Of a DNA stretch of 64,000 nt, positions 34,631 through 45,655 are shown in pieces. Location of the stretch: positions 86,700-150,699 of the forward strand of contig FJOG01000002.1 of the NCBI GenBank assembly GCA_900073065.1. Direction: 5' to 3'. Every line of letters starts with the position of its first letter. Positions within the stretch are counted from its first letter, which is position 1. The notes under the pieces were generated by a model, which was not told the origin of the DNA, searched no databases, and was given only the letters and a program-made list of their open reading frames with translations. The DNA comes from Phialocephala subalpina (taxonomy: Eukaryota; Ascomycota; Leotiomycetes; Helotiales; Mollisiaceae). Both the position numbers and the translations under genes were made by a program.

Positions 34631-37600
34631 ATGTCGACGTCAGAGACGAATTTGGCCCAGGATGATGTTGAGGAGGCAAATGCTATGCAGCGTCCTGCTC
34701 CCTCAACACTTCTCCCTACACCCATCGCCAACGTTGTCAGTCTAGTCACACGATCGAGTTCCCTCTATTTGAGACTTGGCACATTCATTGGAGGTCTAGC
34801 GCTGGATGGAGCGAGGGTGACAACTCTTACGGGTCTGGAACTCAGCCGGGCTGTCATAGAAGGAATTTTGCATCGAGCAGGCAGAGATGTTGCGACGCGG
34901 AGTACCGGGGAATTGGGACAAGCTGAAGCGGAAGGATTACTGGAAAGAAGCATTGGAACCCTCCATTCGACGATTACGAGCATCTCCTTCGCGGCCTCGA
35001 CTGGCTTCCACCTCTCCTCGACCGTCTTAAGCTCAGCGAGCGATTTGTCGCAACAACTGCTTGTAACATTGGATAGCATACTTGGGAGCACGGATTCGAG
35101 CAGAGCTATTGCAAGTATAATCACCCTCATACGGCGGGAGTTCCAAAATCCAGCGACAGGAAAGGAGGGCGAGAAAGTGAGTGTGGCGGATCTCTTGGTG
35201 GGCATATGCGGATTGGCATTACTGCAGAGATGGTGCAAGAAGATCACGGACGATGAATGTCGGAACGAGAAATATGAAGAAGTGGTTTGGGATGTGGTGA
35301 TTTTGGATGATGGTCGAAGAGCAGATGTCGTCAGCAACGAGACTACCGAAAAGGCATTGACAAGAGCGAATTCGATATCTTTCATGACCACGGATGGACA
35401 CGAGCTAGTGCAGACAATACAAAGAGAGGGGCGGGTGGATGATGATTCAGATGACGACCTGCCAGAAATCAATCTCAAGCAGAAGATCATGAGATCACTT
35501 CCTACGGATGCCTCGGTTTCGATTACCACAGAGACGACCACCACGAAGACCATCACTGTCGAGATCACTGGCACACAACCTCCAGACCTGTCTCCACCTC
35601 CAGGTGTCGAGATTGTGGAGACTTCTCGCCATGCAGCAGATACAGGTGACGGAGAAAGGTTGACCAACGAGCAAAAGATAGCACTTCTGATACCGAGATA
35701 TCGAGTGGTCTATCGAATCATTCGCAATCGATTGCGAGGCACAGACATTGAGTCAAAGACTATTGAGCCACCAGAAGAGGCTATTGTCAGTGATGACGAA
35801 AACGATCCTGCACCTAAGGAGAGTGTTCGCAGTCCTGGCTTCATTGTGTCTCCTATCTCTTCTCCAGACTCTGAAAAGCCTCCTCCATTGCCCGAGAAGG
35901 ATGTGCGAGTTGCGTCGAGTAGTAGCATAGATATGAGCGCATCTATGCCCGACTCCGGAGATGAGAAACTATCATCATTACCACGACCGAAGAGTACTGA
36001 GATTATCGCCAATCAGAAACGATCAAGGAAACCTATGAGTGCTTCAAGTTCTATCAGTGGCGACTTTCCTCCAGCGAAAAAGACTGCTACGAAATCACCC
36101 CCTTCAAAGAAACCCAAACCGGAGAGGCCTTCAGCCAAACACACCGAGAAAAAGGGCACATTTCGAAATGCTCTGCGTAAAGGATCAGAGAAGACTCTTT
36201 CAAATTTGTGGAACAAGGATAACTCCGATGAACCGAAAGAGCGGCCAAAACCTGCCCAACAGAAGCCTCAATGGGGAGTCGGGAACCTCCCCCCGACGGC
36301 ACCAAAATCACAACTACCAGTCCCTCAGAGGAACTCCAGCATGGTTCCAGCTCGCGATGCACCACGTCCACCTCAACGAGGAAACCCAAATTACTTTTCA
36401 TCGCGGGATCTAGGTCTCATGCAAGGCGATCTCCAGAGAAGTCCGTCGAGGGCCAGCTACTACTCAGTTCATGAGCGACGTCGAGATTCTTTAGTATCAC
36501 AAACCGATACCTACTCCATCCACTCAGCGGAAACAAGACCGGGGTCACCAACCGCATTCCGAACGCACCTCAGAACACAAAGTAACCTGTTGCGCGCAAG
36601 GTCAGAAAAGACCATCGCAAAGCAGCAACCTGGATCTCCTGTCAAGAATCACCGAAGATCCAGGAGTCATGTTCCCAGCATCTACACTCTGAAGACCAAC
36701 GCCTCCAACGCTTCGCTTGTCCTTGCAGATCAGCCACGAAAGAGCGCGTTCCAGGATTCAGAGACTCTGGAGCACCTCATGCGGACTGGCTTCGTCGCTG
36801 GCCTATTCCCACAGAATCATATCGTGAGGAATATTACCAGATTTGTTCGATTTGCATCTGCCTCATACGGCGCGAGTTTCCTTCGAATCATGGGCATCAC
36901 GAGTTCCAACACACCTACGAGCAGAGAGATTGATACCTTCCATCACCACGAACATCATTCCTTCTCAACGCATACACAGTTGCCAGCCGACACCATCCTA
37001 TTGTCCTCATTCGTCGATCCCCAGGGTGGAACTGACTCCAGCGGCAACACGAACACCGGCGTCCCAATGGTACACTTTGTCTCCTTGGATCATGAATCCA
37101 AAGCAGTCGTGCTCACGTGCCGAGGAACCCTTGGTTTTGAAGACATCCTAACAGATCTCACTTGCGATTACGACGAGCTCAGCTATCGCGGCAAAGCCTA
37201 CAAAGTTCACAAAGGGATCCACGCATCAGCTCGACGGCTATTAGATGGAGGTGGTGGACGAGTAATGGCTACCATCGCCGCAGCGTTAGAAGAGTTTCCT
37301 GATTATGGCCTCGTCCTATGCGGACATTCCCTCGGTGGCGCTGTGACAGCTCTACTAGCAACGTTAATCGCCGAGCCCTCGTCAGATCCAACAAGCAGTG
37401 CATTCTTCACCTCATCAGAGCCGGCATCACCACAGCTCCTGCTCACATCCTCAGAGCAGGAGAAGGGCACAGCGCAATGGCGAGTCCATCTTCCACCCGG
37501 TCGACCAATCCACGTCTACGCATACGGCCCTCCATCAACCATGTCTCCCTCCCTCCGCCTCGCGACCCGCGGCCTGATCACAACGATCGTCAACGGGCAA

Positions 37601-38083
37601 GATCTCGTCCCATACCTTTCCCTTGGCGTCCTGCACGATCTCCAGGCTATCGCACTTGCATTCAAAACGGACGACTCTGGCGCGAAAGGTGAAGTTCGAA
37701 AGAGGGTATGGGCAGGCATCACAGGCACGTTTGCCGATAAATGGTACAGTAATCGAGCACCTGTGCTTGAAGACGAGGACGATCAATGGGCATACTCAGC
37801 GCTCAAGACTCTGCGAGCAAGCATGCTAAGTGCGAAACTCCTACCGCCTGGTGAAGTTTTCGCGGTTGAAGCTATGCCCGTACTCCAGCGAGACGCGTTC
37901 ATCAGGAAAGATAATGAAGCACGGGGTCTAGGCAGGCCAGCAACGAGAACGGTGTTGAAATATGTTCGGAATGTAGAGAAGAGGTTCTCTGAAGTTACGT
38001 TTGGAGGGAGCATGCTGCTTGATCATAGTCCTGGCCGGTATGAGGCGAGCCTTGCGGCGTTGAGGAAAGGCGTTTTGGGGTAA
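34631..38083 (+). CDS. large lipase, sn-1 diacylglycerol-lipase-like (Lipase_3)
   Basis: One uninterrupted frame of 1150 residues. Residues ~20-190 contain amphipathic/hydrophobic segments (SLYLRLGTFIGGLALDGARV). A long charged, Ser/Pro-rich disordered region follows (~250-720). The alpha/beta-hydrolase domain starts near 775; it contains VSLDHESKAVVLTCRGTLGF, the elbow LVLCGHSLGGAVTALLA with nucleophile Ser900, and IVNGQDLVPYLSLGVLHDL with the likely catalytic Asp991. The LTDLTCDYDEL segment between strands resembles diacylglycerol lipases and calmodulin-binding heat-shock-like lipases. It probably acts on diacylglycerol at intracellular membranes; substrate is inferred from family only. Confidence 0.9.
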   Translation: MSTSETNLAQDDVEEANAMQRPAPSTLLPTPIANVVSLVTRSSSLYLRLGTFIGGLALDGARVTTLTGLELSRAVIEGILHRAGRDVATRSTGELGQAEAEGLLERSIGTLHSTITSISFAASTGFHLSSTVLSSASDLSQQLLVTLDSILGSTDSSRAIASIITLIRREFQNPATGKEGEKVSVADLLVGICGLALLQRWCKKITDDECRNEKYEEVVWDVVILDDGRRADVVSNETTEKALTRANSISFMTTDGHELVQTIQREGRVDDDSDDDLPEINLKQKIMRSLPTDASVSITTETTTTKTITVEITGTQPPDLSPPPGVEIVETSRHAADTGDGERLTNEQKIALLIPRYRVVYRIIRNRLRGTDIESKTIEPPEEAIVSDDENDPAPKESVRSPGFIVSPISSPDSEKPPPLPEKDVRVASSSSIDMSASMPDSGDEKLSSLPRPKSTEIIANQKRSRKPMSASSSISGDFPPAKKTATKSPPSKKPKPERPSAKHTEKKGTFRNALRKGSEKTLSNLWNKDNSDEPKERPKPAQQKPQWGVGNLPPTAPKSQLPVPQRNSSMVPARDAPRPPQRGNPNYFSSRDLGLMQGDLQRSPSRASYYSVHERRRDSLVSQTDTYSIHSAETRPGSPTAFRTHLRTQSNLLRARSEKTIAKQQPGSPVKNHRRSRSHVPSIYTLKTNASNASLVLADQPRKSAFQDSETLEHLMRTGFVAGLFPQNHIVRNITRFVRFASASYGASFLRIMGITSSNTPTSREIDTFHHHEHHSFSTHTQLPADTILLSSFVDPQGGTDSSGNTNTGVPMVHFVSLDHESKAVVLTCRGTLGFEDILTDLTCDYDELSYRGKAYKVHKGIHASARRLLDGGGGRVMATIAAALEEFPDYGLVLCGHSLGGAVTALLATLIAEPSSDPTSSAFFTSSEPASPQLLLTSSEQEKGTAQWRVHLPPGRPIHVYAYGPPSTMSPSLRLATRGLITTIVNGQDLVPYLSLGVLHDLQAIALAFKTDDSGAKGEVRKRVWAGITGTFADKWYSNRAPVLEDEDDQWAYSALKTLRASMLSAKLLPPGEVFAVEAMPVLQRDAFIRKDNEARGLGRPATRTVLKYVRNVEKRFSEVTFGGSMLLDHSPGRYEASLAALRKGVLG

Positions 38084-38715
38084 TTAGAATACAAAATTTC
38101 GTGTTCCCGTTCTTAATCTCCCAGCCTTGCTTGGACTTTCTCCTCCCACTTTCCGTGGATATGAATGGCCGTCGGCTTATCACGATTGCACTTGGTAACC
38201 CAGCATAGATTGCCAGTCCCGATTTCCTATCAAGGCTAGGTCATTTGAAAACGCCAAATCCATGCTTTCCTAGATAGCTCCTTCCTCTCACTCGATGCCT
38301 CTTTCCCGCTTCAGTATGAATTACAAAGCGTGCAACCACCTAACCCATCCGGCCAAGTCACACTCCATCCTTCCATCCTTCCGTCTTCCCTTCTCACTCT
38401 CATCCTCCCATTTTCCTCAAGTCCTCAAGTAGGGCATGTTTCGATTCAAGATACACAACATCCACTAAGATGGCTGGGTTGTATCGCCGAAGTCTGCTAG
38501 CTGTCCAATCTTTGAGCAAAAGTGGTGGTTGCAGAGGGGAGTGTGGTGTCAATCCTTTTTCCTTTTTTTTCGAACTTGTTGTTGAAGGTCGTGGCGTTTG
38601 GTGTTTCCGTCTGTGTCGTTGCCAGGTATTAAGACTGACTTCTGGGGTAGCCGAGCGTCCGATACATGCTAGGAAATTGAGAGACTGGCGGTCACCGGAA
38701 ATGAGGCGTAACTGA
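38084..38715. other. intergenic between convergent genes
   Basis: 3' flanks of the lipase and HET genes, with pyrimidine-rich stretches around 38330-38410. No gene is supported. Confidence 0.4.
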
Positions 38716-40785
38716 TCAGACGAGGATGATATCCTGAAGCTTGATTCCCATTCTCCTCAAATTCTCAGACGTCAGCCTGGGATCAGCCCAGGTTCGTTCT
38801 CCAGTCTCTTCGTTCCAAAACGTTTGTCTTCTCAAGTTCCCTTCGTGATCAATCTCACTGCGGTGCCATTGTGTCTCATAGTAACGAACTTTCCATCCTG
38901 CTGGAAGTGGTCCTGCGCGTGGATCAAATTGAGTTGGTTTGTGGTTGGGATCAAGGAAGACAGTCCTTACGCTATGCAACACCTTCATCCATCGATGAGT
39001 CCAACCAGGAGGAGATGGCCCAAGGATTCCTTCTCCGTTCATGAGGCCGTATACAAAGCATGCGCCTCCCACCTGGTAGTGGCCTTCTCGTCCAGGGACT
39101 GAGCGAAGTATAAGAGGGTTAAAGCTTCCGAATGCAATGCATATTTTATCACCAGGGCAGGCAGATGCGGGGCACAGTCCGATATACCCTTCCTTTGTCG
39201 TGAAAAATGAACGACCGGGTAGGAACGTCTGAAGAGCCTCCACATACTCTTGATGGTTTGTCGTGATGACACCCTCCGCCACCAAAGAAAGATACGCGGC
39301 TTTTATGGCAGCTACGCTAAGCAATTCTTGGTGCTCTGTAAATATAGGTAAATATCCTGGACAACAGGCCAAAAAGAGAGTGGCGATGAAGGCATCCATA
39401 AGGTTACCCCCTGTAATGTAACCCTTGTCCGAAGCATTGAGTGGTTCCCATGCATAGCATATTGCAAGAGCTTCTGCAATAGACGCAGAAATTGGAACTG
39501 GTGTAGCGACGTAGTTGATCACACATACGTTTCTGCCTCTGACGCGAAAGACTCCATTTGCCTCGCCATATCGATACTCGGCTGCAGAAATCCCAGCGGG
39601 ACACCACGGTGTCATCGGCTCAAGTGGATTCGGGACGGAAAGATCTGGGACCCAAGAAGGAAGTACTAACTTTGAGTTGGTTTTTGCGAAGTCGCAGATT
39701 TCAAGAATGCGTAGATCCTTGTTGGATTCTATATTGTTGAGTATCGCGTTTGTGTATACTTGCTCTGTGGTACTGCTGTAATTCGGTACAATCTTTGTGG
39801 CTTCATCTTGATGAAGTAAACTGAGAAGGGCATATATTCTATCTCGCGGGTCGTAACACCTCATCCGCTTCGTCCAATTTACCAGGTCCCTAAATGGAGT
39901 ATGGCCAAGCGTCTTACGCCTCCGAGAATGATCAAATACAGGCCTGGCTATCTCTATGATCTTTTCGTCCAGGATAGGAATGCCTCGCGATAATGATGCA
40001 GATCTTTTACTCGAGTATATAACCCACTCGAACGCTCCCAAGAGAATGTGCCGACGAACTTGTTCGGCCCCGACCATAAATATGGTATCAGAAGCACGCC
40101 CAACCTCTTGAAAGACCCAAAGCCTTGTGAACCAGGGTGCTTGGAAGAAGTTTCTGATTGCCATCCAGATCAAAACTTTACCCCTTGCAGTTCGAGGATT
40201 GGATAGTTCTGATTCCAAGTAATAAGCTTCACTCCCCGGCTTAATTTCCCAGCTGCCATCATCAGAATACTCGATGCTTTCCCCAATGGCTTTCAACGTC
40301 GTGATTGCCAGCGAGCTATCTTCTTGACCTTCCCCAAGCCAGACCACGACTCGTGAAGCTTGACCATAAATTTCGCCCATCTTTGCAACCTCTCTGCTCT
40401 TTTCGACTTCATCAGTTTGGTTGATACAGATCGCGTCGATCCAAAGGATTCTAGGTCTATCCGGAAGTGTTAGATACGACAGTGCCTTTGCAAGATTCCG
40501 AGTGATTGGAAGAACACGGAGTTTGCTGCGAGTCTCCCGAAATGAAAGCTTCTCAAGCCGTTGGTTTAAAGAGAGAATATCATTCCGGCTGGTTCGAATA
40601 CACACTTCATGTGTAAGATCTGGGGCTCCCCAAACGTACGACAAGGCTTCATATTCGGGATTTGAAGTCGCGTCTGCGTGGAAAACCTCAATCACCACCT
40701 CGCCACGTGGGGGTGCGGGTATTAACTTCAAAAGGCGGATCTCGTTTCTCTCTGGACTGAGCGGTTGGTACTTGTAGACCTCCAT
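38716..40785 (-). CDS. HET-domain protein with C-terminal WW-like segment
   Basis: An intronless 689-residue protein. The HET domain occupies about residues 45-190: EYEALSYVWGAPDLTHEV, LAKALSYLTLPDRPRILWID, AICINQTDEVEKSREVAKMG and SRVVVWLGEG are its standard blocks. HET domains occur in heterokaryon-incompatibility proteins that trigger cell death after non-self fusion, although most family members are uncharacterised. The middle (~290-600) is the divergent HET-associated region. Residues ~625-670 read PLPAGWKVRYYE, a polar insert, then TFWNEETGERTWADPR, which matches both tryptophans and the DPR end of a WW domain. WW domains bind Pro-rich partners; the combination with HET is uncommon. Confidence 0.9.
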   Translation of the reverse strand: MEVYKYQPLSPERNEIRLLKLIPAPPRGEVVIEVFHADATSNPEYEALSYVWGAPDLTHEVCIRTSRNDILSLNQRLEKLSFRETRSKLRVLPITRNLAKALSYLTLPDRPRILWIDAICINQTDEVEKSREVAKMGEIYGQASRVVVWLGEGQEDSSLAITTLKAIGESIEYSDDGSWEIKPGSEAYYLESELSNPRTARGKVLIWMAIRNFFQAPWFTRLWVFQEVGRASDTIFMVGAEQVRRHILLGAFEWVIYSSKRSASLSRGIPILDEKIIEIARPVFDHSRRRKTLGHTPFRDLVNWTKRMRCYDPRDRIYALLSLLHQDEATKIVPNYSSTTEQVYTNAILNNIESNKDLRILEICDFAKTNSKLVLPSWVPDLSVPNPLEPMTPWCPAGISAAEYRYGEANGVFRVRGRNVCVINYVATPVPISASIAEALAICYAWEPLNASDKGYITGGNLMDAFIATLFLACCPGYLPIFTEHQELLSVAAIKAAYLSLVAEGVITTNHQEYVEALQTFLPGRSFFTTKEGYIGLCPASACPGDKICIAFGSFNPLILRSVPGREGHYQVGGACFVYGLMNGEGILGPSPPGWTHRWMKVLHSVRTVFLDPNHKPTQFDPRAGPLPAGWKVRYYETQWHRSEIDHEGNLRRQTFWNEETGERTWADPRLTSENLRRMGIKLQDIILV

Positions 40786-41519
40786 GGCTTTTGATGTGGG
40801 CTCTTGAATTGACGAGGTTGTGTGCGGCAGCCGGGAAGCCTGGCGTGTGCGAGCGCTTCTGTAGTTGGTGGCGGATCCTCGATCGAGGACTTGAGACTGG
40901 AACTCGCAAGCTGGTCGTAGTGGGCTTCTAACGTGAGCCTTCAGCTCGAGAGATGCTACTCCGCATGAACAAGTGAAAGAAGAATTCGTCCCGAGATAAA
41001 TTGTTATTTGTAATAAGACTGCAGGAAGTGCGTGGTACAGCCCCCCTCACATGGGCTTAGCGCTTATCCATGTTATCTCACACCGGCCGGCAAAGGCAAT
41101 TCTCATTGGCGAATAGTTTGGCGAGAGCTAAATGGTGCCTAATCTGAGCACCTCCTAGGAAATCCGGCCCCCAACTCACGCATCCCACAAGAGCTGCATA
41201 AGCGCCATAAATTCACAATATTCTGCTTGCAGCGTCCTGGCATCATTATCGGGAAGGAGCTCAAACAGAAATTGAAGCACTGCTTCACAGCTCGGTGATT
41301 GAATGCCACTTATAAATTAAGGGGGTAATTCGCTAAATTCCCGGGGGGAGGCAAGCCCTGAAGCGAACACCACAAGCGTTACAAGCACCTCCTTTCTCCT
41401 TCCAAAGATCTTCACAGCAACTTTCACGTATTAAAACCGTTATAGATATCAGCATTCTCCTGACGCCACAAACACCAACAATAAGACATCTATCTAACCA
41501 CCCACACACATTCGAGATA
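40786..41519. other. intergenic, no gene seen
   Basis: Upstream of the HET gene and downstream of the ligase-like gene. Short frames only. Confidence 0.4.
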
Positions 41520-43596
41520 TTACCCCGCACGTCCCCGAATCCCACACCTCAACTTCCGCAAATACTCCAACGGCGCTTCAAGCGTACAACAATTCCTCTT
41601 TCTCTTGTTACTCTTCTTAATGCTCGGCTCATCATTCGTGTCAGTCTGCTCGATGCTTTGCTTCAACCTATCCTCACTCGTCTCAATCTGTTCCATACTC
41701 CGCTTCAATCTGTCCTCTTGCGCCGAAGCATCACTCGCATCGCTCCCTGCTCTCTTCCTCTCCAAATCCAACGACATCGAAGTCCTCGACCTCCCATACG
41801 CTTCGAGTTTCTTCAGCTCGGCTGAGTATTGTTGCGCTGCGAGCATATCTTTCGTCGGAACATCCGGTCCCCTCGTATCTCTCAATACTCGTCTGAGGAT
41901 CTTCCCTGTAGGATTCCTCGGAATAGAATCCACAAATTCAACGTTCTCGACGTTCTTATACCTCGCCAATCTCTCTCCAAGAAACGCCCTCACACCCTCC
42001 ATCTCTAATACACTCCCTTCTTTCCTCTTGACAAAAGCAGCAGGAGCTTGGCCACAGCCATCTGCGGCTGGAATACCGATCACGCCTGCGTCGATGATGT
42101 CTGGGTGTTCGAGAAGGGCGGCTTCGATCTCGGCAGGACTCACTTGCCAACCACGGACTTTTATCAGGTCTTTGGTGCGGTCGATGATGTACCAATTGCC
42201 GTCTTTGACGTAGCCGATGTCGCCGGTGCGGACCCAGTGGTCTGCGGTAAACGCTTCCGTCGTTGCGAGGGTGTTGTTCAAGTAGCCTTTCATCAAAGTC
42301 GGTGAGTGGATTTGGACTTCTCCGGTAACGGAATCTTTGAATATGATCTCGCCGCTGGTCGACACGAGTCTGTCTCTATGTTAGTTTACGTATAGAGAGT
42401 GACATGGGGAAGATATACCGAAGTCTGGTGCCAGGTAGCGCCTGGCCAACACTTCCCGTCTCGTCTTTGGCGTCCTTCGTCCAGGTCGTCGCCCATCCAA
42501 CCTCGGTCATGCCATACACCTGGACAATCCTCGCCTCAGGACTCAGTTTCTCGTACAGCTGCTGCTGCATCCCATGAGTTGCCACACTTCCGCCTACAAA
42601 GATCTTCCTCAATGAAGCCAGCTCCTCGGAAGACCGCTTGGTCAACGCCATCAGGATCGGTGGAACGACAACCGTTTGCGTGATCTGGTGTTGGTGCAGG
42701 GTATGGGCGAATTCGGATTCTGAGAAGCGGGGCATGATGTAGGCGGGTGTGTTGGTGCGGAGGGGGAGCGCGTGTTGGACTGGCATGGTGAAGACGTGGA
42801 AGGGTGGGACTGCTATTAGGGTTGAGATCTGTGGGGGTTGTGAGCTTCTTTTCGTTTGATTGAGGGGGGATGCGAGGGCTCACTTTCTCGGTTTCACGGA
42901 TCATGGTCTCTTGGAATTCTCCTTGCGAGATCAGGTATGAGTGTGGTATCACCGCTGCTTTCGGCAGACCAGATGTCCCGCTTGTGCTGACGAACGCAGC
43001 TGCGGTATTGGGGTCTGTGATGGTTACCCAGTCTTTCTCGCCATGGGTCAGGAGAATGTTCCATGATTGATGAGGACTTGGTACAGGTTCATCTTGGTAG
43101 TTCAAGACGAAGATGTTAGAGGGCGATACTCCGCATTCAGCGGCTGCTTCCAAAGTAACGGGTAAGGTCTTCAGCTCAGTAAGCAAGATCTTGGCACCTG
43201 TGATTCGAACATGGTGGGCAAGTTCTCGTGCTGTGTAACCTGGGTTCGCTCCAGTGAAGCAAGCTCCGGAACCAATGATTCCAAGATAGAGAGACGTGTA
43301 GTCGATCTGTCTTAGAAGTCAGCCTCTGCACTTGACTGGAAGGTGGGACAACTTGCATCGTTGAAACTTATGACGCAAACACAGTCTCCTTTCTCAACAC
43401 CGTGATGTTGGAGGCCGCTAACGAGTTCTCGAACAAGTTTTCGAGCTTGTCTGGCCGATATGTTGCGTGTAGCATTGCTGCAGTCAATGTAAATCTGCTT
43501 TTTGTCAGCTGGGTTCAAGTTCAACTTAAAGGTCTTACTTACTGGTTTATCCAGATCATGCTGCTCAATTTCGAAGGTCCAAGAAACGACGTCCAT
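41520..43596 (-). CDS. ANL-superfamily acyl-CoA synthetase (4-coumarate-CoA-ligase-like)
   Basis: Exons 43596-43543, 43494-43357, 43306-42884, 42828-42419 and 42369-41520 give 624 residues. The phosphate-binding loop STSGTSGLPKAAVIPHS, the PPFHVF block, QVYGMTEVGWA, the hinge aspartate in HWVRTGDIGYVKDGNWYIID, RTKDLIKVRGWQVSPAEIE and the catalytic Lys in PRNPTGKILRRVL are all present. The enzyme should adenylate a carboxylic acid and pass it to CoA; the substrate is not predictable. The first ~60 residues are short for the family. A ~90-residue tail after the AMP-binding_C domain contains a 14-residue near-repeat (EDRLKRSMEQIETS and EDRLKQSIEQTDTN) and a KKSNKRKR cluster. Intron 2 (43307-43356) starts GC rather than GT. 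Confidence 0.9.
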
Positions 43597-44677
43597 GATT
43601 ATAGGTCACTCCTTTTCAGACCTGGCTGGCTACCTTAAGAATGAAGTGCTGTGTCGAAGTGTTGGTGTTGAAGAAGGGTAGCGACTGAGGCCCTGAGAGG
43701 AGTAATTCGACAAACTTCAAGCAATATGATCTTCCAAAAGTGTGGAGAAGACAGTTTTGCCACAGACATATGCTTGAGAAGATCGACGTGCTGAGGAGGG
43801 GTAGCTGTGTTGGCAGAGCAAGGCTCCCTCAACACTTTAGTCAAGCTTCAACGCGCCTTCGATCCCAGTACTTTTGAGGCAACTTCTCATAATCCACGGC
43901 CTCGGCTTGGGACCTGGCCTTCCCCGGGTTTCGACGTTACACTGAATTCGAGGTTACACCAAACTAGAGATCACAAGAACTCAAAGCTACCAGAACTCGA
44001 AATAACCAGATCTAAAAGTTACGCGGTCCTTCAAGGGTGGAATTCGAGCTGAAAGTCTCAAATGCAATCACAAGGTTCGCTTTCGCTCGTCTGTCTTGGC
44101 TGGGAGCCCACTGCGTTCCTGCGCTGTCGCGTGCATTAAGAACAAGGCTTTGAAAAGAGAAGGGGAAGATCGGTTTCCAGAAAGATGCATTGCGGGAAAT
44201 ATTGCAGCTGAATCGAGTACATCTGGAGGATCACTTGACAGTTTGCGAGCTCGAAAATAAAATGCTTATGCCGAGTATGCACCTGCATGTGTCTCCTCCA
44301 CTTCTGCAGGCCTTCCTGTGACTTCCGCATCTCCTTACCACTTCTTGACACTTTCAAGTAAAGATGCAACTGTAGAGAATCTTCTACTGTACTGCGCTTA
44401 GCTCATGCTCACCGCAATTCGTCGTGCATTCGAGATGCGAGGCTGTTCCCGACGGCGCGAAGACTACAGGTTAGCTGCATCTCTAGGCGGCTTTTAAACT
44501 TTTTGGGAGGCTTTTCCTCGTATCGTTGATCGTTGACATGCAAAAGGATAATTCGAGATGATGAGTGACTGAAAAAATAGCAGAAAATAGACGATATCCG
44601 ACAAAACCAACGAGATGGCTGCAACAATTTGGAATAGTTTGAGTGTGGGTGTGGAAGCAATGTTGGAGTTCAATACA

Positions 44678-44712
44678 ACCCCCAAATGTCCCCCAAATGT
44701 CCCCCAAATGTC
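44678..44712. repeat. 11-bp tandem repeat, three copies
   Basis: Three head-to-tail copies of CCCCCAAATGT. Noncoding context. Confidence 0.9.
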
Positions 44713-45274
44713 GCAATCCATTTCCAGAAGCGACCCGCCATACGGACTCCACGCTTCCCAGCATAGAATCTGCATGTACAGGCAGCAGGCTGGCATCCAA
44801 TTCGCACAGATGGTGGCTTAGCGTGCGGAATCAGTGAGAATGTTTGGGTTCGGATCGGCACGCCGCCACCTGCTGAAGATTCACGATTAGCGTCTCGGAT
44901 GCTCGGGTGCAGTGAGACGCAGTGAGACGGCTGGACCAGAAGCACGATACACGGTTAGCAGCGCTTGGACAGCGAATAGAACACTGTTCAAAGCCCCGAA
45001 AGGACCCCTCCGTGCGTTGATGGCGCGCATGCGGCGTGTTCTTCAGCATTCATCCGCCAACCTGGGTACGTCCCTCGTCCACACCACAGTCGCATCGAGA
45101 ATCGAGTAGGTTACGCGTACAGTATACACCAAGGAGGGGAGGGGTAGACCGATACGCATTATCGGAGGATCAGCCTTATTGCAACGTTTGGATCGAGGTG
45201 ATGGTAAATCTTACTCAGCATCTCCTTCGCTGCTCCGCCGTGCCCCGCCGTGCTCTGCCGAGCAAATCGCTTTT

Positions 45275-45655
45275 NNNNNNNNNNNNNNNNNNNNNNNNNN
45301 NNNNNNNNNNNNNNNNNNNNNNNNNNNNNNNNNNNNNNNNNNNNNNNNNNNNNNNNNNNNNNNNNNNNNNNNNNNNNNNNNNNNNNNNNNNNNNNNNNNN
45401 NNNNNNNNNNNNNNNNNNNNNNNNNNNNNNNNNNNNNNNNNNNNNNNNNNNNNNNNNNNNNNNNNNNNNNNNNNNNNNNNNNNNNNNNNNNNNNNNNNNN
45501 NNNNNNNNNNNNNNNNNNNNNNNNNNNNNNNNNNNNNNNNNNNNNNNNNNNNNNNNNNNNNNNNNNNNNNNNNNNNNNNNNNNNNNNNNNNNNNNNNNNN
45601 NNNNNNNNNNNNNNNNNNNNNNNNNNNNNNNNNNNNNNNNNNNNNNNNNNNNNNN
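45275..45655. other. assembly gap (Ns)
   Basis: 381 unresolved bases. The left flank ends in repeated GC-rich words (GCTCCGCCGTGCCCCGCCGTGCTCTGCCGAGC). The right flank has a partly repeated motif with ATTGCTCAT twice about 50 bp apart, so the gap is probably a collapsed tandem repeat. Confidence 0.95.

Noticed and set aside
34765..35667. 300-codon minus-strand frame opposite the lipase gene
   Set aside because: Antisense shadow of a long conserved coding exon, with no domain of its own.
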